A program made the position numbers and the translations under genes. Under the pieces are notes generated by a model, which saw nothing but the letters and a program-made list of their open reading frames with translations, did not search any database and was not told where the DNA came from. Of a stretch of DNA of 62,062 nt, positions 33,671-43,221 are shown piece by piece. The first letter of the stretch is position 1. Each line of letters starts with the position of its first letter. Source of the stretch: Opitutaceae bacterium (GTDB lineage Bacteria > Verrucomicrobiota > Verrucomicrobiia > Opitutales > Opitutaceae); contig JAGYIG010000018.1 in the NCBI GenBank assembly GCA_018402455.1, forward strand, positions 1 to 62,062. Reading direction: 5' to 3'.

Positions 33671-35140
33671 ATGCCCAAAGCCGCCGCCCAACCTCACCCC
33701 ACTTGCCCGCCCGCCGCCTCAGCGCAGGCGGGCCCCAACGTCCTCGCCGACCGCTACGCCTCGACCGCGATCAAGGCCATCTGGTCTCCCACCGGCCGGG
33801 TGGAAATCGAGCGCGACTACTGGATCGCCGTGATGAAAGCCCAACGGGACCTCGGCGTGGACATTCCCGCCGCCGCCATTGCGGACTACGAAAAGGTCAA
33901 GAGCGACATCGACCTCACATCCATTGCCACCCGCGAACGCGTGACCCTGCACGACGTGAAGGCCCGCATCGAGGAGTTCAACGCACTGGCCGGCCGCGAG
34001 CGTATCCACCTCGGGCTCACTTCCCGTGACCTCACCGAAAACGTTGAACAACTGCAGATCCTCCGGTCGTTGGTCATCGTGCGCCGCAAAACCGCCGCCG
34101 CCCTGCTCGGTTTTGCCAAGCGCGCGCGGCAATACCGCAAGCTCCTCCTGACCGGCCGCACCCATAACGTGCCCGCCCAACCGACAACGCTCGGCAAGCG
34201 CTTCGCCATGTTTGGCGAGGAGATGCTCGCCGCCTTCACGCGCTTGGATGAGCTCGCCACGCGCTACCCGGCCCGCGGCCTGAAGGGGGCCGTCGGCACC
34301 CAGCTCGACCAATTCACCCTGCTGGGCGGCAACGCCCCCCAGGTCGCCCGTCTCGAAAAACGGGTGCTCAAACACCTGGGCTTCAATCGCGCGCTGGGGG
34401 CCGTCGGGCAGGTCTACCCGCGCTCCCTCGATTTCGAAGTGGTGTCCGCTCTGCATCAAATCGGCGCCGCCGCCGCCAGTTTTGCCACCACCCTGCGGCT
34501 GATGGCGGGACAGGGACTGCTCACCGAGGGCTTCCAAAAGGGTCAGGTCGGCTCCTCCGCCATGCCTCACAAAATGAATGCCCGCAACTGTGAGCGGATC
34601 TGCGGATTCTCCACCATCTTGTCGGGCTACGTGACCATGACCGGCGCCCTCGCCGGCGATCAATGGAACGAGGGCGATGTGTCCTGCTCGGTGGTGCGCC
34701 GGGTCGCCCTGCCCGATGCCTTCTACGCCATCGACGGCCTCCTCGAGACGCTTCTCACCGTGCTCAATCAGGTCACCGTGTTCCCCAAGGTCATCGCCGC
34801 CGAATCAGCCCGCAACCTCCCCTTCCTCGCGACCACAACCATTTTGATGGCGGCCGTAAAAGCCGGGGCCGGGCGCGAGATCGCCCATGCCGCCATCAAG
34901 GAGCACGCGCTGGCGGCCGCGGCCGCGCTCCGGGAGGGCCAGGAGCCTGCCCTGGTGGATCGGTTGGCGGCGGATGACCGCCTCCCCCTCTCAGCGAGCG
35001 AAATCAAGGCGATTCTGCAGGACACCGACCGTTTTGTGGGGGCGGCCCCCGCGCAGGTGGACACTTTTGCCGATCAGGCCCGCACCGCCGCGCGCCGGGT
35101 GAAAGGCGCCGCCGCCGTCCGGCCCGCCCAGCTGCTTTGA
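33671..35140 (+). CDS. purB: Adenylosuccinate lyase
   Basis: A 489-residue fumarase-superfamily lyase acting twice in purine synthesis (SAICAR to AICAR, adenylosuccinate to AMP). The signature GSSAMPHKMNARNCERI is intact, the catalytic His region LLTGRTHNVPAQPTTLGKRF and GLTSRDLTENVEQ are present. ATG 33671 is chosen; the upstream open frame is non-homologous. It is followed 160 bases later by the PPi-phosphofructokinase gene. Confidence 0.94.
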   Translation: MPKAAAQPHPTCPPAASAQAGPNVLADRYASTAIKAIWSPTGRVEIERDYWIAVMKAQRDLGVDIPAAAIADYEKVKSDIDLTSIATRERVTLHDVKARIEEFNALAGRERIHLGLTSRDLTENVEQLQILRSLVIVRRKTAAALLGFAKRARQYRKLLLTGRTHNVPAQPTTLGKRFAMFGEEMLAAFTRLDELATRYPARGLKGAVGTQLDQFTLLGGNAPQVARLEKRVLKHLGFNRALGAVGQVYPRSLDFEVVSALHQIGAAAASFATTLRLMAGQGLLTEGFQKGQVGSSAMPHKMNARNCERICGFSTILSGYVTMTGALAGDQWNEGDVSCSVVRRVALPDAFYAIDGLLETLLTVLNQVTVFPKVIAAESARNLPFLATTTILMAAVKAGAGREIAHAAIKEHALAAAAALREGQEPALVDRLAADDRLPLSASEIKAILQDTDRFVGAAPAQVDTFADQARTAARRVKGAAAVRPAQLL

Positions 35141-35299
35141 AGCGGCCGGCGGGGGCCAAATCCTCCTTGCCTGCGACGCTCTGGGCCGACCAGTTCCCGC
35201 CTTCGTCCAACTTTCGGTTTGCCACGCCCTCTCCTCACGGACCACCTTCCCCCTTCACGTTCATAAACACCCTTTCCCGATCTTTAAGACACACACACC

Positions 35300-36562
35300 A
35301 TGGCCGAAGAACTCGTAGGTAACGTATTGGTGGGCCAATCAGGTGGCCCCACCGCCGTCATTAATGCCAGCATCGAAGGCGTCGTCTCCGAAGCACTCAA
35401 CCACGATTGCATCGAGGAAATCTACGGCACCCTGAACGGTGTTTTGGGCATCCTGAACGAAGATCTGATCGATCTCGCCTCGGAATCGCAGCAGAATATC
35501 CGCGGCCTCCGCCACACTCCCGGCGCCGCGTTGGGCACGTGCCGCTACAAGCTCAAAAAACAAGCCGACTTCGAACGCGTGCTCGAGGTCTTCAAGGCCC
35601 AGAACATCCGTTACTTCTTCTACGCCGGGGGCAACGACTCCCAGGACACCGCCGATAAAATTTCCAAGCTCGCTCAGGAACAGGGCTACGAGCTGCGCGT
35701 GATCGGCATTCCCAAGACCATCGACAACGACCTGGTCGCCACCGACCACTGCCCCGGCTACGGTTCCGTGATCAAACATGTCGCCACCACCGTCCGGGAA
35801 ATGGCCTGCGATCACGAGGCCATGGGCCAGGGAGACCTCGTTTCCATTCTCGAGGTCATGGGCCGCAACGCCGGCTGGATCGCGGCCGGAGCCTCCCTCG
35901 CGAAGCGCCGTGACCACCCGCACGATCCCCCCCACATCATTCTGCTGCCGGAAGTGGCCTTCTCGCCCGAGAAGTTCATCGCCGACGTGCAACGCACGCT
36001 CAAGCGCGAGAAGTTCTGCACCATCGTCGTCGGTGAGGGGCTCGTGGATGCCGACGGCAACTACGTCGCCGCCGCCGAAGCCACCGATGCCTTCGGCCAC
36101 GCCCAACTCGGGGGGGCCGCCGAATACCTGCAAAGCCTCGTCGAAGCCAACCTGCCCGGCGTCAAGGCCCGCACCGCCAAGCTCGGTATCGCCCAGCGCG
36201 CCGCCGCGACCAACGGGTCCGCCGCTGACGCCGATGAAGCGTTCATGGCTGGCCAAGCCGCCGTCCGCGCCGCCATCAGCGGCGAGACCGACAAGATGGT
36301 CACCCTCCTGCGCGGCGAAGGCGATGCCTACAGCTGCGAAACCGGCCTCGCCCCCCTCGCCGACATCGCCAACGGCGTGAAGAAGCTCCCCGCGGATTGG
36401 ATCAACGAAGACGGCATTTCCATGAACTACCAGTTCGTGCGCTACGCCACCCCACTCATCCAAGGCGAGACCACCGTGCCACACGACAACGGACTCCCGC
36501 ACTTCTCCAAGCTCGACAAGGTCCGCGTGGACCGCCAGCTCGACAGCTACGACTTCGCGTAA
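35300..36562 (+). CDS. pfp: Pyrophosphate-dependent 6-phosphofructokinase
   Basis: A 420-residue PFK-family enzyme. YAGGNDSQDT has Asp where ATP enzymes have Gly (GGDGS), and PKTIDNDL carries the Lys that marks PPi use. LVGQSGGPTAVINASIEGVV, MGRNAGWIAAGASLA and the substrate loop follow. It catalyses reversible phosphorylation of fructose-6-phosphate with pyrophosphate, in glycolysis or gluconeogenesis. The start ATG 35300 follows a CA-repeat (ACACACACACC). Terminator follows at 36590. Confidence 0.94.
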   Translation: MAEELVGNVLVGQSGGPTAVINASIEGVVSEALNHDCIEEIYGTLNGVLGILNEDLIDLASESQQNIRGLRHTPGAALGTCRYKLKKQADFERVLEVFKAQNIRYFFYAGGNDSQDTADKISKLAQEQGYELRVIGIPKTIDNDLVATDHCPGYGSVIKHVATTVREMACDHEAMGQGDLVSILEVMGRNAGWIAAGASLAKRRDHPHDPPHIILLPEVAFSPEKFIADVQRTLKREKFCTIVVGEGLVDADGNYVAAAEATDAFGHAQLGGAAEYLQSLVEANLPGVKARTAKLGIAQRAAATNGSAADADEAFMAGQAAVRAAISGETDKMVTLLRGEGDAYSCETGLAPLADIANGVKKLPADWINEDGISMNYQFVRYATPLIQGETTVPHDNGLPHFSKLDKVRVDRQLDSYDFA

Positions 36563-36589
36563 ACTTCAGCGACAGTCCCAATCCTTTCG

Positions 36590-36619
36590 ACGGCCTCCCC
36601 TCACCAGGAGGCCGTTTTT
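36590..36619 (+). terminator. Rho-independent terminator after pfp
   Basis: Perfect 9-base stem ACGGCCTCC/GGAGGCCGT with an 8-base loop and a run of five Ts, 28 bases after the pfp stop. Confidence 0.9.
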
Positions 36620-36635
36620 GGTTTTGAAGGGAGGG

Positions 36636-36672
36636 ACGGACCGGCTTGTCCGCCGAAGCCTTGGCGAAGGAG
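36636..36672. repeat. GTCCGCCGAAGCC / GGCGAAGGAGG repeat
   Basis: An imperfect palindrome (CCGCCGAAGCC-tt-GGCGAAGGAGG) directly followed by a second repeat unit at 36699. It sits in the 271-base gap between pfp and the TonB receptor gene, which contains no gene. Dispersed repeats of this type are seen in many genomes; only one copy is visible here. Confidence 0.45.
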
Positions 36673-36698
36673 GATGGGCCGTCCGTTTCAGTCGCTCA

Positions 36699-36759
36699 AG
36701 CGTAGCGCCGTGCTTCAGTCGGCGTTTCCCCAGTGCCGGCTGAAGCACGGCACTACGCT
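36699..36759. repeat. Long imperfect hairpin repeat, copy 1 (upstream of TonB receptor)
   Basis: 25-base arms (AGCGTAGCGCCGTGCTTCAG... and its complement) pair at 23 of 25 positions across an 11-base loop. The right arm, read on the minus strand, shares 27 identical bases with the left arm of the repeat at 39022-39080, on the other side of the TonB receptor gene, in opposite orientation. Confidence 0.8.
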
Positions 36760-36833
36760 CCCCATCTGCAAACGTTTCACACGGGTTTGCGTTGCCTCCC
36801 GCTCCACAAAAACAACGCTCTTATGTTCGACTT

Positions 36834-38864
36834 ATGACCCGCCCCACCAGACTCCTCGCTGCACTGCCATTAAGTTGCGCTTGGGCCATTGCCCAGACCC
36901 TGACTCAGCCGGTTATCGAGGCCCCCGCTTTTGAGGTCACCACCACCCGGCTGACCACCACCACCGCCAGCCCCACCACCCCGCTGAACCTGTCGGCCGA
37001 ACTCACGCAGCCCGACTTCGCCCTGCCCGCCCTGGCCTCCGAAATTGCCGGCTTTGCCATCGGCAACAATCAATCCCGCTCGTTCACCGACACCTTCGCC
37101 ATCCGCGGCCTCACCAACACCCCGATCTTCGGCGCTCCCGCGGTCACGATCTACCTCGACGACCTGCCCCTGGGCAGCGGCTTCACCTTCCCGTCGGACC
37201 TGACCGGTTTCACCCAGGCCGAACTCCTCCGCGGTCCGGGCGCCGGCACCCGCTTTGGCCGCAGCGGCCCGGGCGGGATCCTCCTGCTTTCCACGCCGCC
37301 CAACCCCGATCGCGCGTCAGGCTCCCTGGCCGTTTCGGCCGGCGACTACGGTCACCTCGCCGCCACTTACACGGCATCGTCCGCCCATCATGCCCAAGGC
37401 GACGCCTATGTCGCCGCCTCCTACAGCGAACGCGACGGCTACGTCACCAACACCACCCTCAATACCGACGTCGACCACCGGGAGACCGCCACCGCCTTGG
37501 CCCGCCTCCGCTGGCGTCCGGCCGAAACCGTGGAGTTTACGTTGTTGGGCAATTTCCTCCAAGCCCGCGACGGCGCCCAACCGCTGGTGCCACTCTTCGG
37601 TCCCTACCACGAGGTGCAACGCTCCGCCGAGGGCGTCGCCGAGCTCGATTCCTTCAACCTGGCGCTGACCGCCGCCTTCGATCTCGATGCCGGCCGCCTC
37701 ACCGCCACCACCGGCTTCTCCGATTGGGACATGGGGCCCTACTCCAACACGCTGGACTTCGGCTTCGCTGAACTCGGCAACGGGTCCACCCTACAACAGC
37801 GGAACTTGAGCGAAGAAATTATCTTCACCAGCGCCCCCGGCCGTGACGTCGATTGGCGCATCGGCGCGTTCCTTAACGACGGGCAAACCAAGGGGGGCTT
37901 CGTCCGCCAGTTTGGCGGCTTCACGTTCGAAGAGTCCGTCTACCAATTCGACGTCACCGACCTCGCCGCCTTCGGCGAGGCCACTTTCGCCGCGACCGAT
38001 GCCCTCGATCTCACGCTTGGTTTGCGCGCCGTGAGCACGGCAATGGACTCGGAACGCATCGAAATCATTCCGGTGCCCGGCACCACCCTCGCCACCCATG
38101 AGTCCGAAGCACTGCTGCCTCACCTCAATGTGCGCTATGGCTTGGCCGAAGGCACCACCGCGTTTGCCAACTTCGCCATGGGCTACAAAACCGGCGGCTT
38201 CTCCGCCTTCACCGGCAACGCCGCGCTGGCGCCCTACGACGCCGAATACACCACCGCCTACGAGGCAGGCGTGACCCACGCCAGCGCTGATGGCCGCTAC
38301 GCCGTCACCGTGCGCGTCTACTTCTACGACATCGACGACTACCAGATCGAACGCTCCTTCGCCACGGCCCCCAACGGCGCCGACGACTACCTGGTGGTCA
38401 ACGCCGACTCCGCCGAATCCATTGGCGGCGAGCTGGAACTCACCTGGCGACCCGCCAAAGGCCTCGACCTATCTGCCGCCTACGGCCTGACCGATACCAC
38501 CCTGAGTAACTTTACCGACCCCTACGCCGGCACGGTCTTTAACGGCAATCGTGTGCCCTACGTGCCCAGCTATGACCTACACCTGCAGGCGCACTACCAA
38601 CACGACTCGGGGTTTTTTGCCCGAGCCGCCCTGACGACTCTCGGCAAGACCTACTACACCGAAGCCGAGGACCCCACCTTCGCCCAAGCCAGCTATACGG
38701 TGCTTGATGCCCGCATCGGCTACACCACCGACACCTACCGCATCAGCCTCAGCGGTCGCAATCTGACCGACGAGCGCTACTACAGCGCCATCACCCCGGG
38801 TACCGGCCACGGCACCCCCGGCGCCCCCCGCACCTGGCAAGCTGAAGTCACGCTGTTGTTCTAA
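36834..38864 (+). CDS. TonB-dependent outer-membrane receptor
   Basis: A 676-residue outer-membrane transporter. A signal peptide (RLLAALPLSCAWAIAQ) is followed by a plug domain (TDTFAIRGLTNTPIFGAPAV, LLRGPGAGTRFGRSGPGGILLL) and a 22-strand-type barrel (LTATTGFSDWDMG, FANFAMGYKTGGFSAF, YEAGVTHASADGRYAVTVRVYFYDI) ending in aromatic VTLLF. There is no carboxypeptidase-like N-terminal extension. Layout resembles ferric-siderophore or polyphenol receptors (FecA/pupB-like), but the ligand is unknown. ATG 36834 is chosen over TTG 36792 because the signal peptide starts there. Confidence 0.93.
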   Translation: MTRPTRLLAALPLSCAWAIAQTLTQPVIEAPAFEVTTTRLTTTTASPTTPLNLSAELTQPDFALPALASEIAGFAIGNNQSRSFTDTFAIRGLTNTPIFGAPAVTIYLDDLPLGSGFTFPSDLTGFTQAELLRGPGAGTRFGRSGPGGILLLSTPPNPDRASGSLAVSAGDYGHLAATYTASSAHHAQGDAYVAASYSERDGYVTNTTLNTDVDHRETATALARLRWRPAETVEFTLLGNFLQARDGAQPLVPLFGPYHEVQRSAEGVAELDSFNLALTAAFDLDAGRLTATTGFSDWDMGPYSNTLDFGFAELGNGSTLQQRNLSEEIIFTSAPGRDVDWRIGAFLNDGQTKGGFVRQFGGFTFEESVYQFDVTDLAAFGEATFAATDALDLTLGLRAVSTAMDSERIEIIPVPGTTLATHESEALLPHLNVRYGLAEGTTAFANFAMGYKTGGFSAFTGNAALAPYDAEYTTAYEAGVTHASADGRYAVTVRVYFYDIDDYQIERSFATAPNGADDYLVVNADSAESIGGELELTWRPAKGLDLSAAYGLTDTTLSNFTDPYAGTVFNGNRVPYVPSYDLHLQAHYQHDSGFFARAALTTLGKTYYTEAEDPTFAQASYTVLDARIGYTTDTYRISLSGRNLTDERYYSAITPGTGHGTPGAPRTWQAEVTLLF

Positions 38865-39021
38865 GCTCAAGCCGTGAAGGAATCGGCGGCAGTCGCTGCC
38901 GCGATCCCTGACTTTATCGGGAAAATCTCAACCGCACCGCCATGGCCGCCGCCGCCGATCCCAAACTCTACCGCACCGGTCGCACTCAGAATTCGAGCGA
39001 GGGGTAGATACCACGGTCTCC

Positions 39022-39080
39022 GCGTAGTGCCGTGCTTCAGCCGGCACTCTGGAACGCCGGCTAAAGCCCGGCGCTGCCGG
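39022..39080. repeat. Long imperfect hairpin repeat, copy 2 (downstream of TonB receptor)
   Basis: Left arm GCGTAGTGCCGTGCTTCAGC... and right arm GCCGGCTAAAGCCCGGCGCT pair imperfectly across a short loop. The left arm is identical over 27 bases to the inverted complement of the right arm of copy 1 at 36699-36759. The rest of the 228-base gap between the receptor and the next (convergent) gene holds nothing else. Confidence 0.8.
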
Positions 39081-39091
39081 GTCGCGGTCAA

Positions 39092-41083
39092 TTAGTTGGC
39101 CGGGGATTCGGAAAGCTCGCCGGGGGCCGCTTCGGTGGATCTCTCCTCTTCCGGGGGAGCGGTGAGGGCTTTTAAATTCGCGCGCGCGCGATGGTAGAAT
39201 TTTTCTTCCGCCAGCACCGCCTCGAGCAAGCGAATCGCCGAACTCCGGCGGCCAGTCGCGATCGCGGTTTCGGCCTGATCGGTCAGCCACGAGGCCATCG
39301 CTGGATCGCGCCGCAGCACCGCCGGCGCCAGCACCAGCAAACGGTCATAGTCCCTCCCCGCTGCCGCCGCATGGGCTTCAGCCCAGTCGAGCGTGGGCTG
39401 GATTTGACTCAGCCATGCGGGCCGCTGGCGACGAATCTGCCGAATCAGCGACTCTACGCCGTCCCAGTGCTCCGCCTCGACCCCTCTCCGCAATTCCAGC
39501 CGCAGGCGCGGGGCATCTTCCTCGGTGTAAATTACGCCGGCCGCCACCGCCATCGCGTCAGCCGCTCGGGTATCCGCAACCACGTCCGCGAGTGCCGCCT
39601 GCGCCTGTGCCTCCAAATCCTGCAGGGTCACACTGGAGCTATAGGCTCTCAATCCCGCCTCCGTCACCAGTTTGACCAGATCCCACCGTTCAGTCTCGGC
39701 AAAACCTTGGGCCATCGCACGGTAGAATCCGAACTGGAGCCGCTGCCGATTCAAATAGGCGACCAGCAACTCCGGCGGATTGCCCGGGCGGATGGCGGCC
39801 AGCACCGCATCCAGCCCGGGGCGGAGAGGATTATCGACTCCCCCCGGCCCGAGCACGTCGGCGAACTCATCGGCCAGGGATTCCCATTCACCGGAGTTGA
39901 TCAGCAGCAGAGCAAACGGCACCCTTTGGTTGGGTCCCAGCGTCATCCATTCGGCCGATCGTCGCATCGCATGACGCAATAGCGGCAGGTTTCCCGTGTG
40001 GACCAAGTGGGCGATCAACTCCCCCACCGCACCCGGCTGAGCCGCAAACCGAATCAGATAATCGCCGATCCAGCGTCGGGCCGGCTCGTCCAGGTCCGAG
40101 GTGGCCAGCACCCCGATACCAAAAAGCCACGGGCTTCGGCTGTTGGCTCCCTCGTGGTGTTTTATCCGCTCCAACAACGCCAAGGTCGCCTCTTCGTCTT
40201 TTTGAGCCCCCCGGATCAGCACCTCCAACTTGAGCCCCCGGGGTTCCAGGCCGGCCAACGCGGGCGCCACCGCCTGCGCAACGACCAGCGCCTCGTCGAA
40301 ATCACCCAGCCCGATCAATGCCCGCACCACGAGCGTCTTGGCCCTAAATTGCGGTATGCCCACCTCGCGGATAATCGCCCAGGCGTCCGCCGGTCGATCC
40401 TGGGCCAATTGAAGCGCAACCTGTTGTTCGGCCAACCAGAGGTCCTCCTCGGATCCAGGCTGCTGCGCTTTCCGTAACACCTCGGCCGTCTCCCCCAGAT
40501 AGGTGAAATCGTCGGCGCGTTGCGCCTGCGCAAAAAGGAGCTCCGCCACTTCAACCGAAAACCGAAAATCCAGCTGGGGGCGCAAGATCCGGCGGACCCC
40601 TTCATAATAATTCCCCTGCGCGTAAATCCGCCCCAGGGCCATCCGCGCCGCTTCGTTGTCGGGCTGCAGACTCAGCCCCCGCTGGAGAAAAAAGATTCCG
40701 CGCTGGAGATTCCCGTCTTCGATCTCCCCCAGGCCGCGCGCGGCAAACCCTTCCCCGCGCAGACCATTCAAACTCGTCCAGCGCCACGGGAGCACCACGT
40801 CCGTGAAGGTCACGCGGTTATACGGCAATCGATCCAACCACACGGTCAGCGCCACCGCGCTGGCGAGGTATCCCCCGAGGAGCAATCCCAACAGCGAAAG
40901 GGCGAGCGGCCGATACTTCAGGTAAAGGCGCACTTTTTTGCCTTGGCCCGTGTCCTGCACCACCAACGCGATCCACTTCCCCTTGCGCGCGAGTTCATCT
41001 CCCACGTCCACCGAAATGCGGTGTTGGGCACCAGGCCGACGACGAATGGGACGGATAGAGAAGCGCACGGTGCGGCGAGCCAA
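39092..41083 (-). CDS. Large membrane-anchored TPR/alpha-solenoid protein
   Basis: A 663-residue protein with one N-terminal membrane segment (LALSLLGLLLGGYLASAVALTVWL, ~58-81) after a basic cytoplasmic stretch. The rest is a long series of TPR-like helical pairs (GNLQRGIFFLQRGLSLQPDNEAARMALGRIYAQGNYYEGVRRIL; DFDEALVVAQAVAPALAGL; AIRLLEAVLAEEKFYHRARANLKAL). Probably periplasmic scaffold. No enzymatic motif. Homologues with this layout are uncharacterised as far as I know. Confidence 0.75.
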   Translation of the reverse strand: MARRTVRFSIRPIRRRPGAQHRISVDVGDELARKGKWIALVVQDTGQGKKVRLYLKYRPLALSLLGLLLGGYLASAVALTVWLDRLPYNRVTFTDVVLPWRWTSLNGLRGEGFAARGLGEIEDGNLQRGIFFLQRGLSLQPDNEAARMALGRIYAQGNYYEGVRRILRPQLDFRFSVEVAELLFAQAQRADDFTYLGETAEVLRKAQQPGSEEDLWLAEQQVALQLAQDRPADAWAIIREVGIPQFRAKTLVVRALIGLGDFDEALVVAQAVAPALAGLEPRGLKLEVLIRGAQKDEEATLALLERIKHHEGANSRSPWLFGIGVLATSDLDEPARRWIGDYLIRFAAQPGAVGELIAHLVHTGNLPLLRHAMRRSAEWMTLGPNQRVPFALLLINSGEWESLADEFADVLGPGGVDNPLRPGLDAVLAAIRPGNPPELLVAYLNRQRLQFGFYRAMAQGFAETERWDLVKLVTEAGLRAYSSSVTLQDLEAQAQAALADVVADTRAADAMAVAAGVIYTEEDAPRLRLELRRGVEAEHWDGVESLIRQIRRQRPAWLSQIQPTLDWAEAHAAAAGRDYDRLLVLAPAVLRRDPAMASWLTDQAETAIATGRRSSAIRLLEAVLAEEKFYHRARANLKALTAPPEEERSTEAAPGELSESPAN

Positions 41084-41212
41084 GTTGCTCGTGGGTTGGC
41101 GTCAAGCTCGGCATCGCACACCGGCCAGAGGACCGCGCCGGAATCGCCGGGCCGCGGGCCCAATTTTTCATGGTCACGCGCGGTTTTGTTGGGGAATCAG
41201 CGCGCGACCACG

Positions 41213-41260
41213 AGGGGCGCGTCTCGCCGAGACCGCCGCCGCAGGCTGACGGCATTCCGT
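41213..41260. repeat. Divergent single copy of the 57568-57679 repeat
   Basis: GGGGCGCGTCTCGCCGAGAC followed by CGCCG..CAGGCTGACGGC aligns over about 40 bases with the right half (read on minus) of the inverted repeat element at 57568-57679, with a few differences. It occupies the 190-base gap between the TPR-like gene and cstA; the gap otherwise looks empty. Confidence 0.6.
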
Positions 41261-41273
41261 CCGCGTTCCCCGG

Positions 41274-43124
41274 TTAAACCGAGGGCGACGAGACCGGCTG
41301 GACCGCTCCGTCCTCGATCACCCCCTTGACGCGTGGGAAGAGTTTGATCGCTTCCACAATCATCCACCCCTCCAGCACCATGGTGACCACCGCTACTCCC
41401 ACCAGCAGCCAGTTGCCCTGCGCCAGCCAACTGGTTTCGCCCACAAACGCCTGCAGGGTCATCGCCCACGCCGGTAGGATCAGCAACAGGATCATCGGTC
41501 CCACCAAAAACCAAATCGGGACGGCCCGACGCCAGAGATAGAAGGTCACCACCAAAAACGACAGGCCGCCGAGCAACTGATTGGTCGCACCAAAGATCGG
41601 CCACAGAATCAAGCCGCCCTTACCCGCATTGGCCCAAGACCACTCCTGGCCGACCGGAGGCACGGCCGCCATCAGGGCCGCCGTGATCACGGCGAATATC
41701 GTCGCCCCGTGTTTGCCGCGCAGCACCGCCAGCACGTCCCGGTCCCCGGCCGCCGGCGGCGCCACGGTGTGGGCCAACTCCTGCACGATATAGCGCTGCA
41801 ACCGACAGGCGGTGTCCAGGGTCGTGCCCGCAAACGAAGCCACAAACACCCCCATCAACGCCACCGCCACCCCGCTGGGAATACCGAGGGCCTGCAGGAA
41901 ATTGGCCGATCCCCCCACGAACGCGCCCAGAGCGGGCCCCAGCCCCGAGGCCCACACCCCGTAGTGATGGGTCCATGCCTCCGTCCCCGTCAGGATGGCC
42001 CCGCCGCTTCCGGCCAGCCCCAAACCCACGCCCGCACCACACGCGAGGATCACCAGCGTCGCCAAAAACCCCTCGGTCAACATCGCCCCGTAGCCCACAA
42101 AGCGGGCATCCGGTTCCCGCTTGAGTTGCTTGCTGCTGGTGCCGGATGACACCAGACAATGGAATCCGCTGATCGCCCCGCAGGCGATGGTGATGAACAG
42201 AAAGGGGATCATCGAGGGAGCTCCCTCCGGATTCGGGTTGAACGCCGGGGCGGCCATCGCCAGCTCCGGGCGCGTCGCCTCCAAACCCACCACCGGCGGC
42301 GCCCCCCCGAAGAGGGACGCAGCCACCACCCCGCACACCAGCAGGACCAGGACCGAGATGAGCTGCAGGGCGTTGATGTAGTCCCGGGGTTGCAACAACA
42401 CCCAGACCGGCAGCACCGACGCCACGTAGGAATAACCCAGCAACACGATCACCCACGTGAAGCCCGACCATTCCTTCAGCGTATGATTGATGTCTCCCAG
42501 CAGACCCACATCCCCGTAAATCACCGTCAGATACATGACCGCCAACGCTAGAATCGACGGCAGTTTCAAATCCATGCCCCGCCGGTGAATCCACGCGCCG
42601 ATGACCACCGCGATGGGGATCTGAATCAGGCACGGCGTGATCGCCGCCGGAAACATCCGAAACACCCCCGCGATCACCAAACCAAAAATCGCCAGCACAA
42701 TCATGACGGCCAGAAACAGGATGCACAGGAACAACCAGCGCACCCGGCGATTCAACACCCGGCCCGCAATGTCCCCGACCGTCTGGCCGCGATTGCGCAA
42801 GGACACCACCAACGCCCCGAGGTCGTGCACCGCTCCAATGAAGATCGATCCGAAGAACACCCACAACATGGCCGGCACCCACCCCCAGATGATCGCCACC
42901 GCCGGCCCCACGATCGGACCCGTGCCCGCAATCGACGCAAAATGGTGGCCAAACACCACGCCTTTCGAGGTTTCGACGTAGTCGTTGCCATCGGCAAACT
43001 CCCGCGAGGGACATACCGCATTGGCGGAAAGCCGGAAAATCTTGGCCCCCAGCCAGCGGCCATAGGTATGGTAGGCGATGATGAAGCCGACACCGGCCAG
43101 AAGAGCGATCAGAAGAGGGTGCAT
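41274..43124 (-). CDS. cstA: CstA-family transporter (carbon starvation protein; peptide/pyruvate)
   Basis: A 616-residue membrane protein with about sixteen hydrophobic segments. Family hallmarks: VFGHHFASIAGTGPIVGPAVAIIWGWVPAMLW, GAVHDLGALVVSLRNRGQTVGDIAG, and ISGFHCLVSSGTSSKQL, FVGYGAMLTEG. CstA/BtsT members import peptides or pyruvate under carbon limitation. No BtsSR-type regulators are adjacent, though a LytTR pair lies at 8-10 kb. It is divergent from the next gene. Confidence 0.94.
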   Translation of the reverse strand: MHPLLIALLAGVGFIIAYHTYGRWLGAKIFRLSANAVCPSREFADGNDYVETSKGVVFGHHFASIAGTGPIVGPAVAIIWGWVPAMLWVFFGSIFIGAVHDLGALVVSLRNRGQTVGDIAGRVLNRRVRWLFLCILFLAVMIVLAIFGLVIAGVFRMFPAAITPCLIQIPIAVVIGAWIHRRGMDLKLPSILALAVMYLTVIYGDVGLLGDINHTLKEWSGFTWVIVLLGYSYVASVLPVWVLLQPRDYINALQLISVLVLLVCGVVAASLFGGAPPVVGLEATRPELAMAAPAFNPNPEGAPSMIPFLFITIACGAISGFHCLVSSGTSSKQLKREPDARFVGYGAMLTEGFLATLVILACGAGVGLGLAGSGGAILTGTEAWTHHYGVWASGLGPALGAFVGGSANFLQALGIPSGVAVALMGVFVASFAGTTLDTACRLQRYIVQELAHTVAPPAAGDRDVLAVLRGKHGATIFAVITAALMAAVPPVGQEWSWANAGKGGLILWPIFGATNQLLGGLSFLVVTFYLWRRAVPIWFLVGPMILLLILPAWAMTLQAFVGETSWLAQGNWLLVGVAVVTMVLEGWMIVEAIKLFPRVKGVIEDGAVQPVSSPSV

Positions 43125-43221
43125 GGAAAGGGGGGGATGAGCGGGGTGGGTTTAACATGGGCAACTCCCACCCCGTTCGTCTAGCCTGGAACGGAACTTC
43201 CCTTTCACCCCCCCGGTCCCA

